Below are positions 6,937 through 15,960 of a stretch of DNA of 64,000 nt, in pieces. The notes below the pieces were generated by a model that was not told the origin of the DNA, made no database searches, and saw only the letters and a program-made list of their open reading frames with translations. The position numbers were made by a program, and so were the translations under genes. The stretch covers positions 861,907 through 925,906 of the forward strand of contig NZ_QUBQ01000002.1 in NCBI RefSeq assembly GCF_003388735.1. Reading direction: 5' to 3'. Source of the stretch: Paenibacillus paeoniae. GTDB lineage: Bacteria > Bacillota > Bacilli > Paenibacillales > Paenibacillaceae. Positions within the stretch are counted from its first letter, which is position 1, and the number at the start of each line of letters is the position of its first letter.

Positions 6937-8913
6937 TTGAAAGCAACCGTGAATGTACAAGAGCACATACTGATCTGGAATGATGCTACACTCCACATCA
7001 TAGATGTACGACATATCGACATACAAGCCGGCGAGTGCGTGCCTCCTTACTTGTTTCCAACGAGTGCCTTTCTGTACGTAACGCATGGCAGTGCAACTCT
7101 TCTGTTGGACGGAAATAAGCATGCTGCAAAAGGATTCTATATCCTTCATGGTGGCAAAGGTACCCGTCTGGACATTATCCTAACGGACGAATCCTTTCAT
7201 TATTACCTGATCCTCTATAAAGCCTCCTTGCCGCAGACTGGTAAGCAGCACACACTTCGACATATGGATCAATCATTGCCCTTCCATCTCCAGTACGGTT
7301 TTATTCCGCTTCACCCTGCCATCCTCTACGAACTGGCTGAACGAATGCTGGGCGAATGGCTTGTAGAGGGACGATTGGAGCGACTCCATACCAAAACACT
7401 ATTCTATCAATTTGTATATGAGCTGCTTCGACAAATGGATCAACAGCAGGTCAGCATCGTTAGGCCTAACCTTAGCTCTCAGCTTACTCGCTATTTACAG
7501 GAGCACTATGCAGAGCCGCTGACCCGGGAATCACTGGCGCGCACGTTCCATTACAGCGTGCCCTATCTGTCCAAACATTTCCGACGCGAAACTGGCGCAA
7601 GTATTATCGATTACTTAATCCGCATTAGGATGAACAGAGCAGAAGTGCTGCTGCAACAGACCGATTTATCTCTGCAAGAAATAGCAGCAAGCGTCGGATA
7701 TGCAGACGTATCCTATTTCATCAGAATGTTCAAAAAGCAAACCGGAGTGACACCCAAACAATTCAAGGATAAGTCTTTAGAAGCAGCAAGAAGCTCTCAT
7801 CGTCCTATCATTAGGCTTCGATCATCCCTTGTTCCGCGCAGGCTTCGTCGTTATATTGATATCAGAGATGATAATCATTATCAATATGGCGAAAAAGGAG
7901 ATTTACAGATGTATAGAAGCAAATTACCTGTTGGAATTACGTTGCTGTTGTGCCTGACTCTATTACTTAGCGCGTGCTCCGGACCAACGAACACGAACGG
8001 AAGAACTGCGTTAAGCCCAACTGTAGGCACGGAGAGTAATGCCAACAATTCCGGCAATGCAGCAATTGGAAATACAACCGGCAGCTCGGAGATGGTAACC
8101 TATTCCGCTGTTAACGGCGAGGTGCAAATCCCCAAAAACCCTCAAAGGATCGTCATGGTGGCAGGAGCCTTCACTGGGCATTTGCTAGCACTAGGCCTAA
8201 AACCTGTCGGAACCGGTGATGAGTCCTTTAACAACTATACAGAAGGAATACTGGACGACGTTGTCAACATCGGCAACGATGTACCCTACGAGAGAATCAT
8301 GGAGCTGCAGCCGGATTTAATTGTAGTCTGGAACGACTCTGCCACTATCGAAAATCTGTCCAAAATCGCACCGACCGTAGCTGTTGAATACGGAGTCCCT
8401 CTACGGGAGCAATTAATGGATTTCGGTAAAATGACAGGCAGAGAAGAGCAGGCGAAAGCCTGGATCGCAGAGTGGGACGCTAAAATTGCCGAATACAAAC
8501 CACTCGTGAAGCAAGCAGTAGGTGATCGCACCGTTTCGATCTTCGATTCGGGAAGTGCCAAGGAGCTTTATGCCTACGGCAGCTTTGGCAGAGGAGGAGA
8601 TATTATTTATGGCGAATTCGGTCTGAAGGCACCGCCCATTATTCAGAAGGAAGCCATCGACAGCGGCCAGGGCTGGGCCAAGTTATCGCTTGAGTTGTTG
8701 CCGGAATTCGCAGGAGATTATATCTTTATTAGTGGGTGGACTGGCGATCAAAACGCGGCTTCGGTTTTTGAAGGCAGTATCTGGGATAACCTCCCTGCTG
8801 TCCAAAATAATCACGTTTATCGCGAGAACAGCCGCGGCTTCGTATTTAGTGACCCCATTTCGTTGGAAGCCCAGCTTAAATTTGTCGTAGACAGCTTAGC
8901 AAAAACAGAGTGA
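6937..8913 (+). CDS. AraC-type regulator open in frame into a siderophore-binding lipoprotein
   Basis: One frame of 658 codons encodes two proteins end to end. Residues 1-170 form an AraC N-terminal sensing domain. Residues about 185-285 hold two helix-turn-helix motifs (TRESLARTFHYSVPYLSKHF and LQEIAASVGYADVSYFIRMF). From residue 325 a complete lipoprotein signal peptide and a periplasmic-binding-protein type 2 domain follow with no stop between. An internal promoter, Fur box and ribosome binding site precede the second part, which is therefore also listed alone. TTG at 6937 follows GGAAGGA at a long spacing; GTG at 6949 aligns better with the paralogue at 42-44 kb. Whether the full fusion is made is unknown. 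Confidence 0.75.
   Translation: MKATVNVQEHILIWNDATLHIIDVRHIDIQAGECVPPYLFPTSAFLYVTHGSATLLLDGNKHAAKGFYILHGGKGTRLDIILTDESFHYYLILYKASLPQTGKQHTLRHMDQSLPFHLQYGFIPLHPAILYELAERMLGEWLVEGRLERLHTKTLFYQFVYELLRQMDQQQVSIVRPNLSSQLTRYLQEHYAEPLTRESLARTFHYSVPYLSKHFRRETGASIIDYLIRIRMNRAEVLLQQTDLSLQEIAASVGYADVSYFIRMFKKQTGVTPKQFKDKSLEAARSSHRPIIRLRSSLVPRRLRRYIDIRDDNHYQYGEKGDLQMYRSKLPVGITLLLCLTLLLSACSGPTNTNGRTALSPTVGTESNANNSGNAAIGNTTGSSEMVTYSAVNGEVQIPKNPQRIVMVAGAFTGHLLALGLKPVGTGDESFNNYTEGILDDVVNIGNDVPYERIMELQPDLIVVWNDSATIENLSKIAPTVAVEYGVPLREQLMDFGKMTGREEQAKAWIAEWDAKIAEYKPLVKQAVGDRTVSIFDSGSAKELYAYGSFGRGGDIIYGEFGLKAPPIIQKEAIDSGQGWAKLSLELLPEFAGDYIFISGWTGDQNAASVFEGSIWDNLPAVQNNHVYRENSRGFVFSDPISLEAQLKFVVDSLAKTE
7829..7883 (+). 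promoter_or_regulatory. Promoter and Fur box inside the AraC reading frame
   Basis: TTGTTC (7829-7834), 17 bases, TATATT (7852-7857): a sigma-A-like promoter. A perfect Bacillus-type 7-1-7 Fur box, TGATAAT-C-ATTATCA, follows at 7869-7883. It should let iron repress the binding protein separately from the regulator. Confidence 0.8.
7909..8913 (+). CDS. Ferri-siderophore ABC transporter binding lipoprotein (internal start)
   Basis: Probable separate product of the second half of the fusion frame: 334 residues from ATG 7909, six to eight bases after AAAAGGAG. The signal peptide MYRSKLPVGITLLLCLTLLL ends in lipobox LSAC, and the mature part has the FepB/FhuD-type layout (NPQRIVMVAGAFTGHLLALGLKPVGTG, then PDLIVVWNDS). 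Such proteins bind ferric siderophores outside the membrane and deliver them to FecCD permeases. No permease is adjacent here, so it may serve one encoded elsewhere, such as that at 40-42 kb. Confidence 0.8.
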   Translation: MYRSKLPVGITLLLCLTLLLSACSGPTNTNGRTALSPTVGTESNANNSGNAAIGNTTGSSEMVTYSAVNGEVQIPKNPQRIVMVAGAFTGHLLALGLKPVGTGDESFNNYTEGILDDVVNIGNDVPYERIMELQPDLIVVWNDSATIENLSKIAPTVAVEYGVPLREQLMDFGKMTGREEQAKAWIAEWDAKIAEYKPLVKQAVGDRTVSIFDSGSAKELYAYGSFGRGGDIIYGEFGLKAPPIIQKEAIDSGQGWAKLSLELLPEFAGDYIFISGWTGDQNAASVFEGSIWDNLPAVQNNHVYRENSRGFVFSDPISLEAQLKFVVDSLAKTE

Positions 8914-9011
8914 AAATCAATAGACTTGCTTTTTCTCTGCTGCAAGGTTTCGTCTCCGCGCATATAAAGCTCAGATAAACCTGTCCAGAAAAATGATCAG
9001 CCAACGCACAA

Positions 9012-9046
9012 TAAGTCCTGTCTCGAAAGGAGACAGGACTTTCTTA
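9012..9046 (+). terminator. Hairpin terminator after the siderophore-binding gene
   Basis: AGTCCTGTCTC and GAGACAGGACT form a nearly perfect stem with a GAAAG loop, followed by TTTCTT. Confidence 0.7.
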
Positions 9047-9069
9047 TAACCATAGCTGTGAAGCATGTC

Positions 9070-10398
9070 TTATTCGTTCAAAAAGGTAGTGGTTCGGTTT
9101 TGGATCAGCTTGGCTGCTTCCTCCGCAGACTTCTGGCCGCTGAAGTAAGCGAGGGATTCCTCCCCCACGATCGCAATCACTTTCCCGTCGAGAACCGAGT
9201 ATTGATCTGCCATGTCCAGAAGCTGCGTAAACCGGGTAAATTCTTCATCCTCCGCCTGGACGGATTGACCGTCAGGCAGCTGATAGGTACCCGTTTTAAT
9301 TTGCCCCCTAATCTCGTCCAGCTTCTGTTCGTTCACCGATTTGAGCAGCGAAAATCCCCCGCGTTCCGGCATCGACTGTCCCTCTTCGGATAGGAGGAAG
9401 CTCAGCAGCTTCCATGCCTCCTCCTGCGCGGGCGCATTCGCCCGAATGGCGAACTTGGCGGACGGGATAATCCGCATCATGCCGGACTGCTCTGCGCTAT
9501 GCGGCTTTTGCATTAGCCGAGGACGGTCAAATACCATATGCGTTACATTAATGACGTCGGCCGGCTCGCGCAATACGGCAGAATAAAATAATTGCTTATC
9601 AAGCTCCGCCGACTCTGCGGTCATCACGCCGTCATCGTACATGTTCTTCACTTGTTTCAGCAAGGCCACAAACTCTGGGGAATCGAACTTTGCTCTTTTT
9701 GCTGCCTTATCCACATATAAGCTGTAATTGTCGACCGTCATTTCCTGCATGAGCATATCCGGCGTATAATCAGCCATCGCATACAAGCCATCCTTGCCTT
9801 GCGTCAACCCCTTAGCCATGTCTGCAAAGTGCTGCCACGTCCAGGTCTGCTCATTAATGGCAGCATCCTTGAGCAGATCTCCATCCCCAATGAACGCCCT
9901 TAAGTAAAATCCGGATGGAATCACATACGTTCCGCTTGTTTGCTTCATAGCCTGTAATACATTCATGTGCATATTGTCTTGCTTCAACGTGTCATCTTGG
10001 CTCAGCAAATGATCCATGTTAAGAAGAAGCCCCTTCTTGACATATTCGTCAGCAGGCAATCCGTCCTGCAATTCGAGAACATCCGAACCTTTTCCGGATA
10101 ATAAAGCGGTGTTCATCGACTTCCGGTATTCCTCCCAATCCTCGTATTTCGTCTCTTCCCCAGCCTGCTTATAAGCCTGAATCTGTAAATCGATGTCCGG
10201 ATACTTGGCCTCGAATTTTTTCTCCAACGCTTCATAATAGGGCGTGGATTGCATAATAGACAAAGTGAGGACGGTTTTTCCGTCTTCCGTTACTATTTTC
10301 CCTCCCGTCTCGGCCCCGCTGCCTCCGGTACTGCATGCGGACATAGCCATTAATATGAGAACTGCCACTACCATTGTCATACCTGATCTTTTGAACAT
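9070..10398 (-). CDS. Extracellular solute-binding lipoprotein
   Basis: Lipid-anchored binding protein of an ABC importer, last gene of its operon. ATG at 10398 follows GGAGGT by seven bases and gives the signal peptide MFKRSGMTMVVAVLILMAMSACS with lipobox MSAC. The mature domain has the family-1 binding protein pattern (TLSIMQSTPYYEALEKKFEAKYPDID; EEAWKLLSFLLSEEGQ). It is transcribed with two permeases and, unusually, an HlyD-like adaptor. The ligand is unknown; the neighbouring VanRS-like genes hint at a cell-envelope-related role rather than plain sugar uptake, but this is inference. Confidence 0.85.
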   Translation of the reverse strand: MFKRSGMTMVVAVLILMAMSACSTGGSGAETGGKIVTEDGKTVLTLSIMQSTPYYEALEKKFEAKYPDIDLQIQAYKQAGEETKYEDWEEYRKSMNTALLSGKGSDVLELQDGLPADEYVKKGLLLNMDHLLSQDDTLKQDNMHMNVLQAMKQTSGTYVIPSGFYLRAFIGDGDLLKDAAINEQTWTWQHFADMAKGLTQGKDGLYAMADYTPDMLMQEMTVDNYSLYVDKAAKRAKFDSPEFVALLKQVKNMYDDGVMTAESAELDKQLFYSAVLREPADVINVTHMVFDRPRLMQKPHSAEQSGMMRIIPSAKFAIRANAPAQEEAWKLLSFLLSEEGQSMPERGGFSLLKSVNEQKLDEIRGQIKTGTYQLPDGQSVQAEDEEFTRFTQLLDMADQYSVLDGKVIAIVGEESLAYFSGQKSAEEAAKLIQNRTTTFLNE

Positions 10399-10436
10399 AG
10401 ATTGTACCTCCATACCTCTCCATTTTGTTTTGTTTT

Positions 10437-11609
10437 TTATTGCAGACGAATTCGGTTCCCGTTCTGCAGCGGCTCACTGCTTTCCAGAATGATCAGATCC
10501 CCTTCGTACAGCCGATCCGCCGGAATCATCGTCTCCCATTCCGTTGCCTCAATTGCCTCGATTAGAACCTTACGGGCTACAAATACATTGCCCAATGCCC
10601 CCCGCTGCTGTTCCACTTTGAGTATAAACCGCCTCTCGCCTTCCCGATGAATCGCCTCGTTCGGGACAAGCCATCCCCTCCCGGACGATGCCCGCTCCAG
10701 CTTGACCGTAACCTGCTCACCCCCTTTCAGGTCAGCATCGGCTACATGGATGCGCAGCTGCTTCTGCCGAACTGTCGCTGTTGCTCCCGCGCCTCCCTCC
10801 GGCGAGTCTACCATTCGCGAGTCCGCATCAGTAATCTCAACGATTGTACCCTCCAGCGAACGAGCCGGTTGATTCCCCTCCTCCGATGCAACTCTTAGCT
10901 CAATAGGCTGCCTGACCACAAGCGTGAAGCGGTCAACAAGCTCCCCATCGGCCACGAAAGTCAGCTGATAACCTAAGTCGAGATTCGAGACCACTATATC
11001 CGGCTGACCATTGGAAGCAAGACCTTCTACTGCGTTCAATTTCATCACAATTCCGTTAAACGGAGCAGTGAGTTCCTTTTGCCGGTTCAACTGCTCCCGC
11101 AGCCCGTCGATTTTGCGTTGCTGCATCGATATATCGATATTCCGCGTTGCCAATTCACGTCTAACCGACCGGATAGCAGACTCATCCCCGTCGACCATCG
11201 ATAGTTTAAATTGGTCCTGTATGTTCTCCAACGCGATGGATTGCTTTTTCAATTGTGCAATCTCGTCCTCCAGTTCCCTCTCAGCAGATGAACTGTCGTA
11301 CAGGACGAGCTTCTGTCCTTTCTTGACTGCCTCCCCTTCCTTCACAAGAACTTTCTGAATCCTCCAGCCGGCCAGATTCAGCAGATCCGCCTGATTGACC
11401 GGCTGCAATACGCCGCTGCGCTCCAATTTATAAGTGACTCCTCCGCTCGCGGCCGGCTCTGCCCTTACCTTCGGCAAAGTAACCGACTGCAGCGTATTGC
11501 TGAATAACGTAAAGAACAACAGCAATCCGATCAACAGCAATAACACGGCGGATATCCATTTTTTTCGTTTACGATCAACCTGCTCCTTTGACAGCTCCAT
11601 ATCCTTCAC
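10437..11609 (-). CDS. HlyD/RND-type membrane fusion (adaptor) protein
   Basis: Single-pass membrane protein with the architecture of efflux adaptor subunits. An N-terminal helix (WISAVLLLLIGLLLFFTLF) is followed by a lipoyl-like half domain (GWRIQKVLVKEGEAVKKGQKLVLYD), a coiled coil (AERELEDEIAQLKKQSIALENIQ and onward), the second lipoyl half (APFNGIVMKLNAVEGL) and beta-barrel segments. A strong AGGAGG precedes GTG 11609 by four bases and ATG 11600 by thirteen, so the exact start is uncertain. An adaptor in an importer-type operon is odd; it may couple the transporter to another envelope component. Confidence 0.8.
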   Translation of the reverse strand: MKDMELSKEQVDRKRKKWISAVLLLLIGLLLFFTLFSNTLQSVTLPKVRAEPAASGGVTYKLERSGVLQPVNQADLLNLAGWRIQKVLVKEGEAVKKGQKLVLYDSSSAERELEDEIAQLKKQSIALENIQDQFKLSMVDGDESAIRSVRRELATRNIDISMQQRKIDGLREQLNRQKELTAPFNGIVMKLNAVEGLASNGQPDIVVSNLDLGYQLTFVADGELVDRFTLVVRQPIELRVASEEGNQPARSLEGTIVEITDADSRMVDSPEGGAGATATVRQKQLRIHVADADLKGGEQVTVKLERASSGRGWLVPNEAIHREGERRFILKVEQQRGALGNVFVARKVLIEAIEATEWETMIPADRLYEGDLIILESSEPLQNGNRIRLQ

Positions 11610-11617
11610 TTTTCCTC

Positions 11618-12493
11618 CTACCCCTTGATCCCGGACAATTGAACGCCTTCGATGAAATACGTCTCCGCATACAGAAACAACAGCACCATCGGAGCCATGT
11701 ATAGCATGGATGCTGCAAAAACCGTATCCCATTCGCCGCTTAATCTCGACAGAAACACCGATAGCGGCTGCTTGAACGGATCGTTTATGAAAATCAGCGG
11801 CTGCTCGACCATATTCCAATAATCGACGAATAACAAAATAACCAGTGCAGCAAGACCCGATTTGACCATCGGAAGGATAATCGTCAAGAAGATCCTAAAA
11901 TGACCGGCCCCGTCCATTTTGGCTGCCTCTATATAGGCGTACGGAATATGCAACATGAATTGACGCAGCATAAATACACCGAAAGCAGCAAAGACGCCCG
12001 GAAGGATTACAGCCCCCGTACTATGCAGCAAGCCGAGCTTATCTGCCATGATATAGTTAGGAACCAGAGTGACCTGAAAAGGCATCAGCATCGTCAACAG
12101 GTACACCAGAAACAGGGAATCGCGACCGCGGAAATTCAGCTTCGCAAACGCATAGGCCGCCAGCGCCGCGACCACCGTTTGTCCGATGATAATCGGTACA
12201 ACCAGACCTGCCGAGTTCCAAAATAGCAGCAAATAATTAGGAGAATACACCAGCAACTCGCCGTATTGCTCCAGGGTCACCTTATCCGGCAGCCATTTCA
12301 GATTGACGAACGTTTCGGCACCCGAAGACGTCACCTCTGTGAGCTTTCCGATTACCCCGTAGTTGATGGTTAATTCCTGTTCGGTCATCAGCGAATTGGT
12401 GAAAGTAATAACAATCGGGAACAGGAGCAGCAATCCAAAGACCCCCATCAACGCTGTTAGCAGACCTTTTTGTATCATCCTTATGACTCGCAA
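11618..12493 (-). CDS. Carbohydrate ABC transporter permease, MalG-like
   Basis: Inner-membrane permease with about six helices. The coupling loop EAAKMDGAGHFRIFLTIILP carries the EAA motif and lies in the last third, as in MalG proteins. TTG at 12493 is the likely start because TAGGAGGT lies six bases upstream and overlaps the stop of the previous permease gene. A periplasmic insertion after helix 1 (TINYGVIGKLTEVTSSG) is typical of this group. Operon: permease, permease, adaptor, binding protein. Confidence 0.88.
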   Translation of the reverse strand: MRVIRMIQKGLLTALMGVFGLLLLFPIVITFTNSLMTEQELTINYGVIGKLTEVTSSGAETFVNLKWLPDKVTLEQYGELLVYSPNYLLLFWNSAGLVVPIIIGQTVVAALAAYAFAKLNFRGRDSLFLVYLLTMLMPFQVTLVPNYIMADKLGLLHSTGAVILPGVFAAFGVFMLRQFMLHIPYAYIEAAKMDGAGHFRIFLTIILPMVKSGLAALVILLFVDYWNMVEQPLIFINDPFKQPLSVFLSRLSGEWDTVFAASMLYMAPMVLLFLYAETYFIEGVQLSGIKG

Positions 12494-12504
12494 GACGCCA
12501 CCTC

Positions 12505-13407
12505 CTACTCCATAAACTGCCGGTACCGACGTTCCAGTCCGAACAGTCCGAAGACAATCACCATAATGCCGCACACCATCAAAGCGGCCGCCGCTGTCAG
12601 CTTCTGTATATCCAGCGATATGAACATGTTGTTCATGTAATGCTGCAGCATGTAGATGCTGTCGTGCGGATAATCACCAGCCATCAAATACGTCTCCCTG
12701 AACACTTTGAAGGAATTAATGATTGACATGATGACCACGAAGAACGTAGTTGTAGTCAAATAGACCAGCGTAACTCCAAAGAACTGACGGAAGCGCCCGG
12801 CACCCTCGATCTGAGCGGTTTCATAATAATCCTTCGGGATTTGCTGGAGTCCCGCCAGGAACAAGATGACGTTGTACCCGATGTTTTTCCATAGATACAC
12901 CGCTATCACCACATTCCGTGCCGATTCCGTCTTCATCCAGTCCACCCGATCGATGCCGAACCAACTGAGTATGTAGTTCAAAGCCCCATTCCAATCAAAG
13001 ATCATCTGCCAGATGATAATGACAGAGGCCACTGGAACAACAAGCGGCAATACATAAGAGGTGCGCAACCATTTCCGGAAGTAGATTTGCCGATTCAGCA
13101 ATAACGCTAGCCCCAGGGACAACGCCAACATAAGCGGAACGCTTACCGCACTGAAATAAAAGGTGTTGTAAGCCGCTTTCCGGAAGGAATCACTGGCCAG
13201 CAGCTCCCGGTAATTCGCTAGACCCGCGAATTGTCCTCCGGAGGTGTTGCTCATGAACGAATACATCACCCCCATGACAAAGGGGATCAAATAAAACACG
13301 GCAAACCCTGCTGCGCTTGGAGCGAGAAACAGCCATGCCGCCGCAGCGTCCCGGCGCATCCACCGGGCCCAGCCCAGCGGAACACACAAAAAACCCCACT
13401 TCTTCAT
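12505..13407 (-). CDS. Sugar ABC transporter permease, MalF-like
   Basis: First gene of the ABC operon; 300 residues with six predicted helices and the MalF-type EAA loop (YYETAQIEGAGRFRQFFGVTLVYL) near residues 195-220. ATG at 13407 follows AGGAGG by eight bases. The upstream region (13449-13491) carries a direct-repeat element shared with the VanY-like gene, so the VanR-like regulator probably controls this operon. Pairs with the next permease. Confidence 0.88.
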   Translation of the reverse strand: MKKWGFLCVPLGWARWMRRDAAAAWLFLAPSAAGFAVFYLIPFVMGVMYSFMSNTSGGQFAGLANYRELLASDSFRKAAYNTFYFSAVSVPLMLALSLGLALLLNRQIYFRKWLRTSYVLPLVVPVASVIIIWQMIFDWNGALNYILSWFGIDRVDWMKTESARNVVIAVYLWKNIGYNVILFLAGLQQIPKDYYETAQIEGAGRFRQFFGVTLVYLTTTTFFVVIMSIINSFKVFRETYLMAGDYPHDSIYMLQHYMNNMFISLDIQKLTAAAALMVCGIMVIVFGLFGLERRYRQFME

Positions 13408-13448
13408 CTTCCAGTCCTCCTGCCGTTGATGCTCTAAGCATAGGCGAG

Positions 13449-13491
13449 ACTGTTAAAATAAGAAGTAGGGTAATTCTTAACTTTTCCTAAA
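13449..13491 (-). promoter_or_regulatory. Shared regulatory element, candidate VanR-like binding site (ABC operon)
   Basis: A 43-bp block that aligns along its length with 16883-16926 upstream of the vanY-like gene. On the plus strand both start ACTGTTAAAA, contain GGGT in the middle and end with a heptamer-4-heptamer repeat (here CTTAACT, TTTC, CTAAAAT). Such 11-bp-spaced repeats are typical of OmpR/PhoB-family sites. Confidence 0.55.
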
Positions 13492-13506
13492 ATGGATTGT
13501 TTTCGT

Positions 13507-14610
13507 TTATGACAAATAAGGCAAACGCACTTCGAATTCGGTACGGATGATATCGCTTTGCACGGATATGACACCTTCATGCTGTTCTACGATATTTTTG
13601 GCGATAAACAGGCCAAGCCCCGTACTCCCTTCCTGATGGGTTCGCGAACGATCCCCGGTAAAAAACATATCAAACACATGAGGAGCCTCATCAGGAGGGA
13701 TGAGTCTGCCATAATTGATGACTTGAATGACGACGTGCCCCTCCTCCCGACTGCCGCGAATATCGATGTATTCGCCGTCTTGGCCGTAACGGACGGCATT
13801 GGACAGCAGGTTCTCGAACACGCGTGCGAGCAAGTCTCCGTCACCGGAAATCATCAGATTTGGATTAATGTCAAGTCGTGCGGTCAGCTCACTTTTTTCG
13901 AATACCGGGTACATCTCTTCCGTTAATTGAGTCAGCAGCTCACTCAGGTCGAGGGGCCTGCGGTAGATATTCAGCTTGCCGTAATTCAACCGTGTAATTT
14001 CGAATAGCTCGTCGATCAGCTTCTCTAGCCGCTGCGATTTCGTATAGGCGATCATCGTGTAGTGCTTCATTTGATCGGCAGTCAAATCCTTGCCTTGAAG
14101 GATAAAATCCAAATACCCGATGACGGAAGTCAGCGGAGTGCGCAAATCATGGGCAAGGTTAAGCACCAGCTGCTCCTTGCTATTCTCCGCGAAATCCCCC
14201 CGTTCCACCGCCTGCCTCAGCCCTTCGCTGGCTAAGTTGATGTCCCGAGCAATGTCGCCGATTTCATCCTTGGATGGAATATGGACCCGATGGGAGAAGT
14301 CGCCCCCGGCCAATTGATTAATCCCGCGAGAAATCTCTCGGAAATATGCAACGTAGCGCCGGGTAAACAGATAGAAGTAGAAAAACGAAATCGGGAAAAA
14401 GAGGATCAGGAATGCGTTAATATCGCCGATATCTCTCATCACTTCGCGGATTTGGAACATCGGGTTTTCGCGCGGGAGCGTATAATAATATTGCTGCAGC
14501 ACCAAGTAGATCAGAAAGGTTGTAGCGGCGGACAGCAGCATGCTGAGCCCGAATAGACGGATCATTTGGAAACGGAAACTTCGGAAATTGGGTTTAGCCA
14601 TTGAACGCAT
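13507..14610 (-). CDS. Sensor histidine kinase, VanS-like
   Basis: Membrane kinase of 367 residues with two helices (about 17-38 and 63-82), a short extracellular loop, a HAMP domain, the dimerisation box LNLAHDLRTPLTSVIGYLD (phospho-accepting His154) and an ATPase domain with N box ENLLSNAVRYG and G2 box GSTGLGLFIAKNIVEQHEG. It overlaps the regulator gene by 17 bases; GGGGAG lies six bases before ATG 14610. Gene order VanY, VanZ, VanR, VanS resembles accessory parts of glycopeptide-resistance clusters, so an envelope signal is likely. Confidence 0.88.
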   Translation of the reverse strand: MRSMAKPNFRSFRFQMIRLFGLSMLLSAATTFLIYLVLQQYYYTLPRENPMFQIREVMRDIGDINAFLILFFPISFFYFYLFTRRYVAYFREISRGINQLAGGDFSHRVHIPSKDEIGDIARDINLASEGLRQAVERGDFAENSKEQLVLNLAHDLRTPLTSVIGYLDFILQGKDLTADQMKHYTMIAYTKSQRLEKLIDELFEITRLNYGKLNIYRRPLDLSELLTQLTEEMYPVFEKSELTARLDINPNLMISGDGDLLARVFENLLSNAVRYGQDGEYIDIRGSREEGHVVIQVINYGRLIPPDEAPHVFDMFFTGDRSRTHQEGSTGLGLFIAKNIVEQHEGVISVQSDIIRTEFEVRLPYLS

Positions 14611-15298
14611 AACCTACTCCCCAAACCGTCCTGATCAACTTGTTCTTATGCTGGTCCTCCCCAAGCTTCTTACGCAACGTTCGGATATGCACCATCACCG
14701 TATTCCCGCTTTCATAATACGCCTCGCCCCACACTCGCTGAAAAATATGCTCCGAGCTGAATACCTTCTTCGGATGACTGGCCAGCAGTACCAATATGTC
14801 GAACTCCTTGGGCGTAAGCTCGACCGGATTACCGTACAAGAACACATTACGCTGCTCGGGATAGATCACAAGCCCTCCGGCCTCCAGCATGGACGTATCC
14901 GCAGTTGGAGCAGCCATCGACGGATTCAGCTGAATGAAGCGACGCAGTTGAGCGTTCACTCTAGCTACCAGCTCCATAGGGTTAAACGGCTTGGTCATAT
15001 AATCATCAGCACCGCGAACCAGACCGGTGATTTTATCCAGATCGGTCGTCTTGGCACTTAGAAAAATAATCGGCAGATGAAACTTCTCTCGGATTATCCG
15101 AGTCAGCTCGTATCCGTCGATCTTGGGCATCATAATATCCAATATCGCCAAATCCACGGATTGTGTCCAGATCATGCCGAGTGCTTCTTGTCCGTCAACA
15201 GCTTTTAGGCAACGATAGCCCTCTTTGACCAGATGCAGCTCGATCAGATCGGCAATTTCGGCCTCGTCATCCGCAATTAGAATGGTGATCGATTTCAT
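14594..15298 (-). CDS. Response regulator, OmpR/PhoB family, VanR-like
   Basis: Cytoplasmic transcription factor of 234 residues. The receiver domain (1-120) has Asp10/Asp11 and probable phospho-acceptor Asp54 in LAILDIMMPKIDGYEL, plus the VanR-like run DLDKITGLVRGADDYMTKPFNPMELVARV. The winged-helix domain covers about 138-234 (ELTPKEFDILVLLASHPKKVFS; VHIRTLRKKL). ATG at 15298 follows AAAGGAGAG. It likely binds the direct repeats upstream of the vanY-like gene and of the ABC operon. VanR is the nearest family I recognise, but no VanHAX ligase genes are present. Confidence 0.9.
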   Translation of the reverse strand: MKSITILIADDEAEIADLIELHLVKEGYRCLKAVDGQEALGMIWTQSVDLAILDIMMPKIDGYELTRIIREKFHLPIIFLSAKTTDLDKITGLVRGADDYMTKPFNPMELVARVNAQLRRFIQLNPSMAAPTADTSMLEAGGLVIYPEQRNVFLYGNPVELTPKEFDILVLLASHPKKVFSSEHIFQRVWGEAYYESGNTVMVHIRTLRKKLGEDQHKNKLIRTVWGVGYAFNG

Positions 15299-15360
15299 GA
15301 CATTCTCTCCTTTTCAAGGACAAGCATAACCGAGTTCCGCTTGCGATTTCAAATGCTTGT

Positions 15361-15933
15361 TCAACTCGAAGTCCTGAGGAAGGGGACGATCATTATTCGG
15401 TATATGATGAAGCCGAGACATCCTCCCAAGGTATTGAGCAAAATATCATCAACGTCAAATTGACCGATCATGAACAGAAGCTGTGCGGTCTCGAGGCCCA
15501 GACTTAGGAAGAACGCATAGCCCCCTATTTTCAGCCCTGACATCCCCTCATGATTGAACATCAGTCCCAGCAAAATACCAAGCGGCATAAAAATCGCCAC
15601 ATTGCCAAGCAGATTATAGAGATTGTGGTCGTTTAATGAATGCAGCGATCTGGAGATTTCCCGGAATGGAACCAAATTGCCTGTATCCAGCCACTGGGAG
15701 AGCAAGCTGGGCTGCTGCAGACCAGACATCAGTCGTCCCCAAAGAAAAGCCAAATCTACAGAATGAAACTTCAATAAAATGATTTTGACTAACATATATA
15801 CATAAAGGACGAGAAGAGCTCTGAGGCTAAGATTGCTCAGATGCCCCCACTGCTTCCCTTCCCTATCGTTTATCTTGTCGTTTACATTCCTCTTTATCTC
15901 GGTTGATGTCACCGTCCCTATTTTTGTATTCAT
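15361..15933 (-). CDS. VanZ-like membrane protein
   Basis: Membrane protein of 190 residues with about four to five helices. Family features are NLVPFREI, the NLLGNVAIFMPLG helix and the DVDDILLNTLGGCLGF segment found in VanZ and its relatives. VanZ of Tn1546 gives low-level teicoplanin resistance by an unknown route; many VanZ-like proteins have no proven link to resistance. Between the VanY-like gene and the VanRS-like pair in one likely operon. ATG 15933 is preceded by AAGGAGG at a long spacing of about 13. Confidence 0.82.
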   Translation of the reverse strand: MNTKIGTVTSTEIKRNVNDKINDREGKQWGHLSNLSLRALLVLYVYMLVKIILLKFHSVDLAFLWGRLMSGLQQPSLLSQWLDTGNLVPFREISRSLHSLNDHNLYNLLGNVAIFMPLGILLGLMFNHEGMSGLKIGGYAFFLSLGLETAQLLFMIGQFDVDDILLNTLGGCLGFIIYRIMIVPFLRTSS

Positions 15934-15960
15934 TCTGCCTCGTCACCCTCCTTGTCCCGC

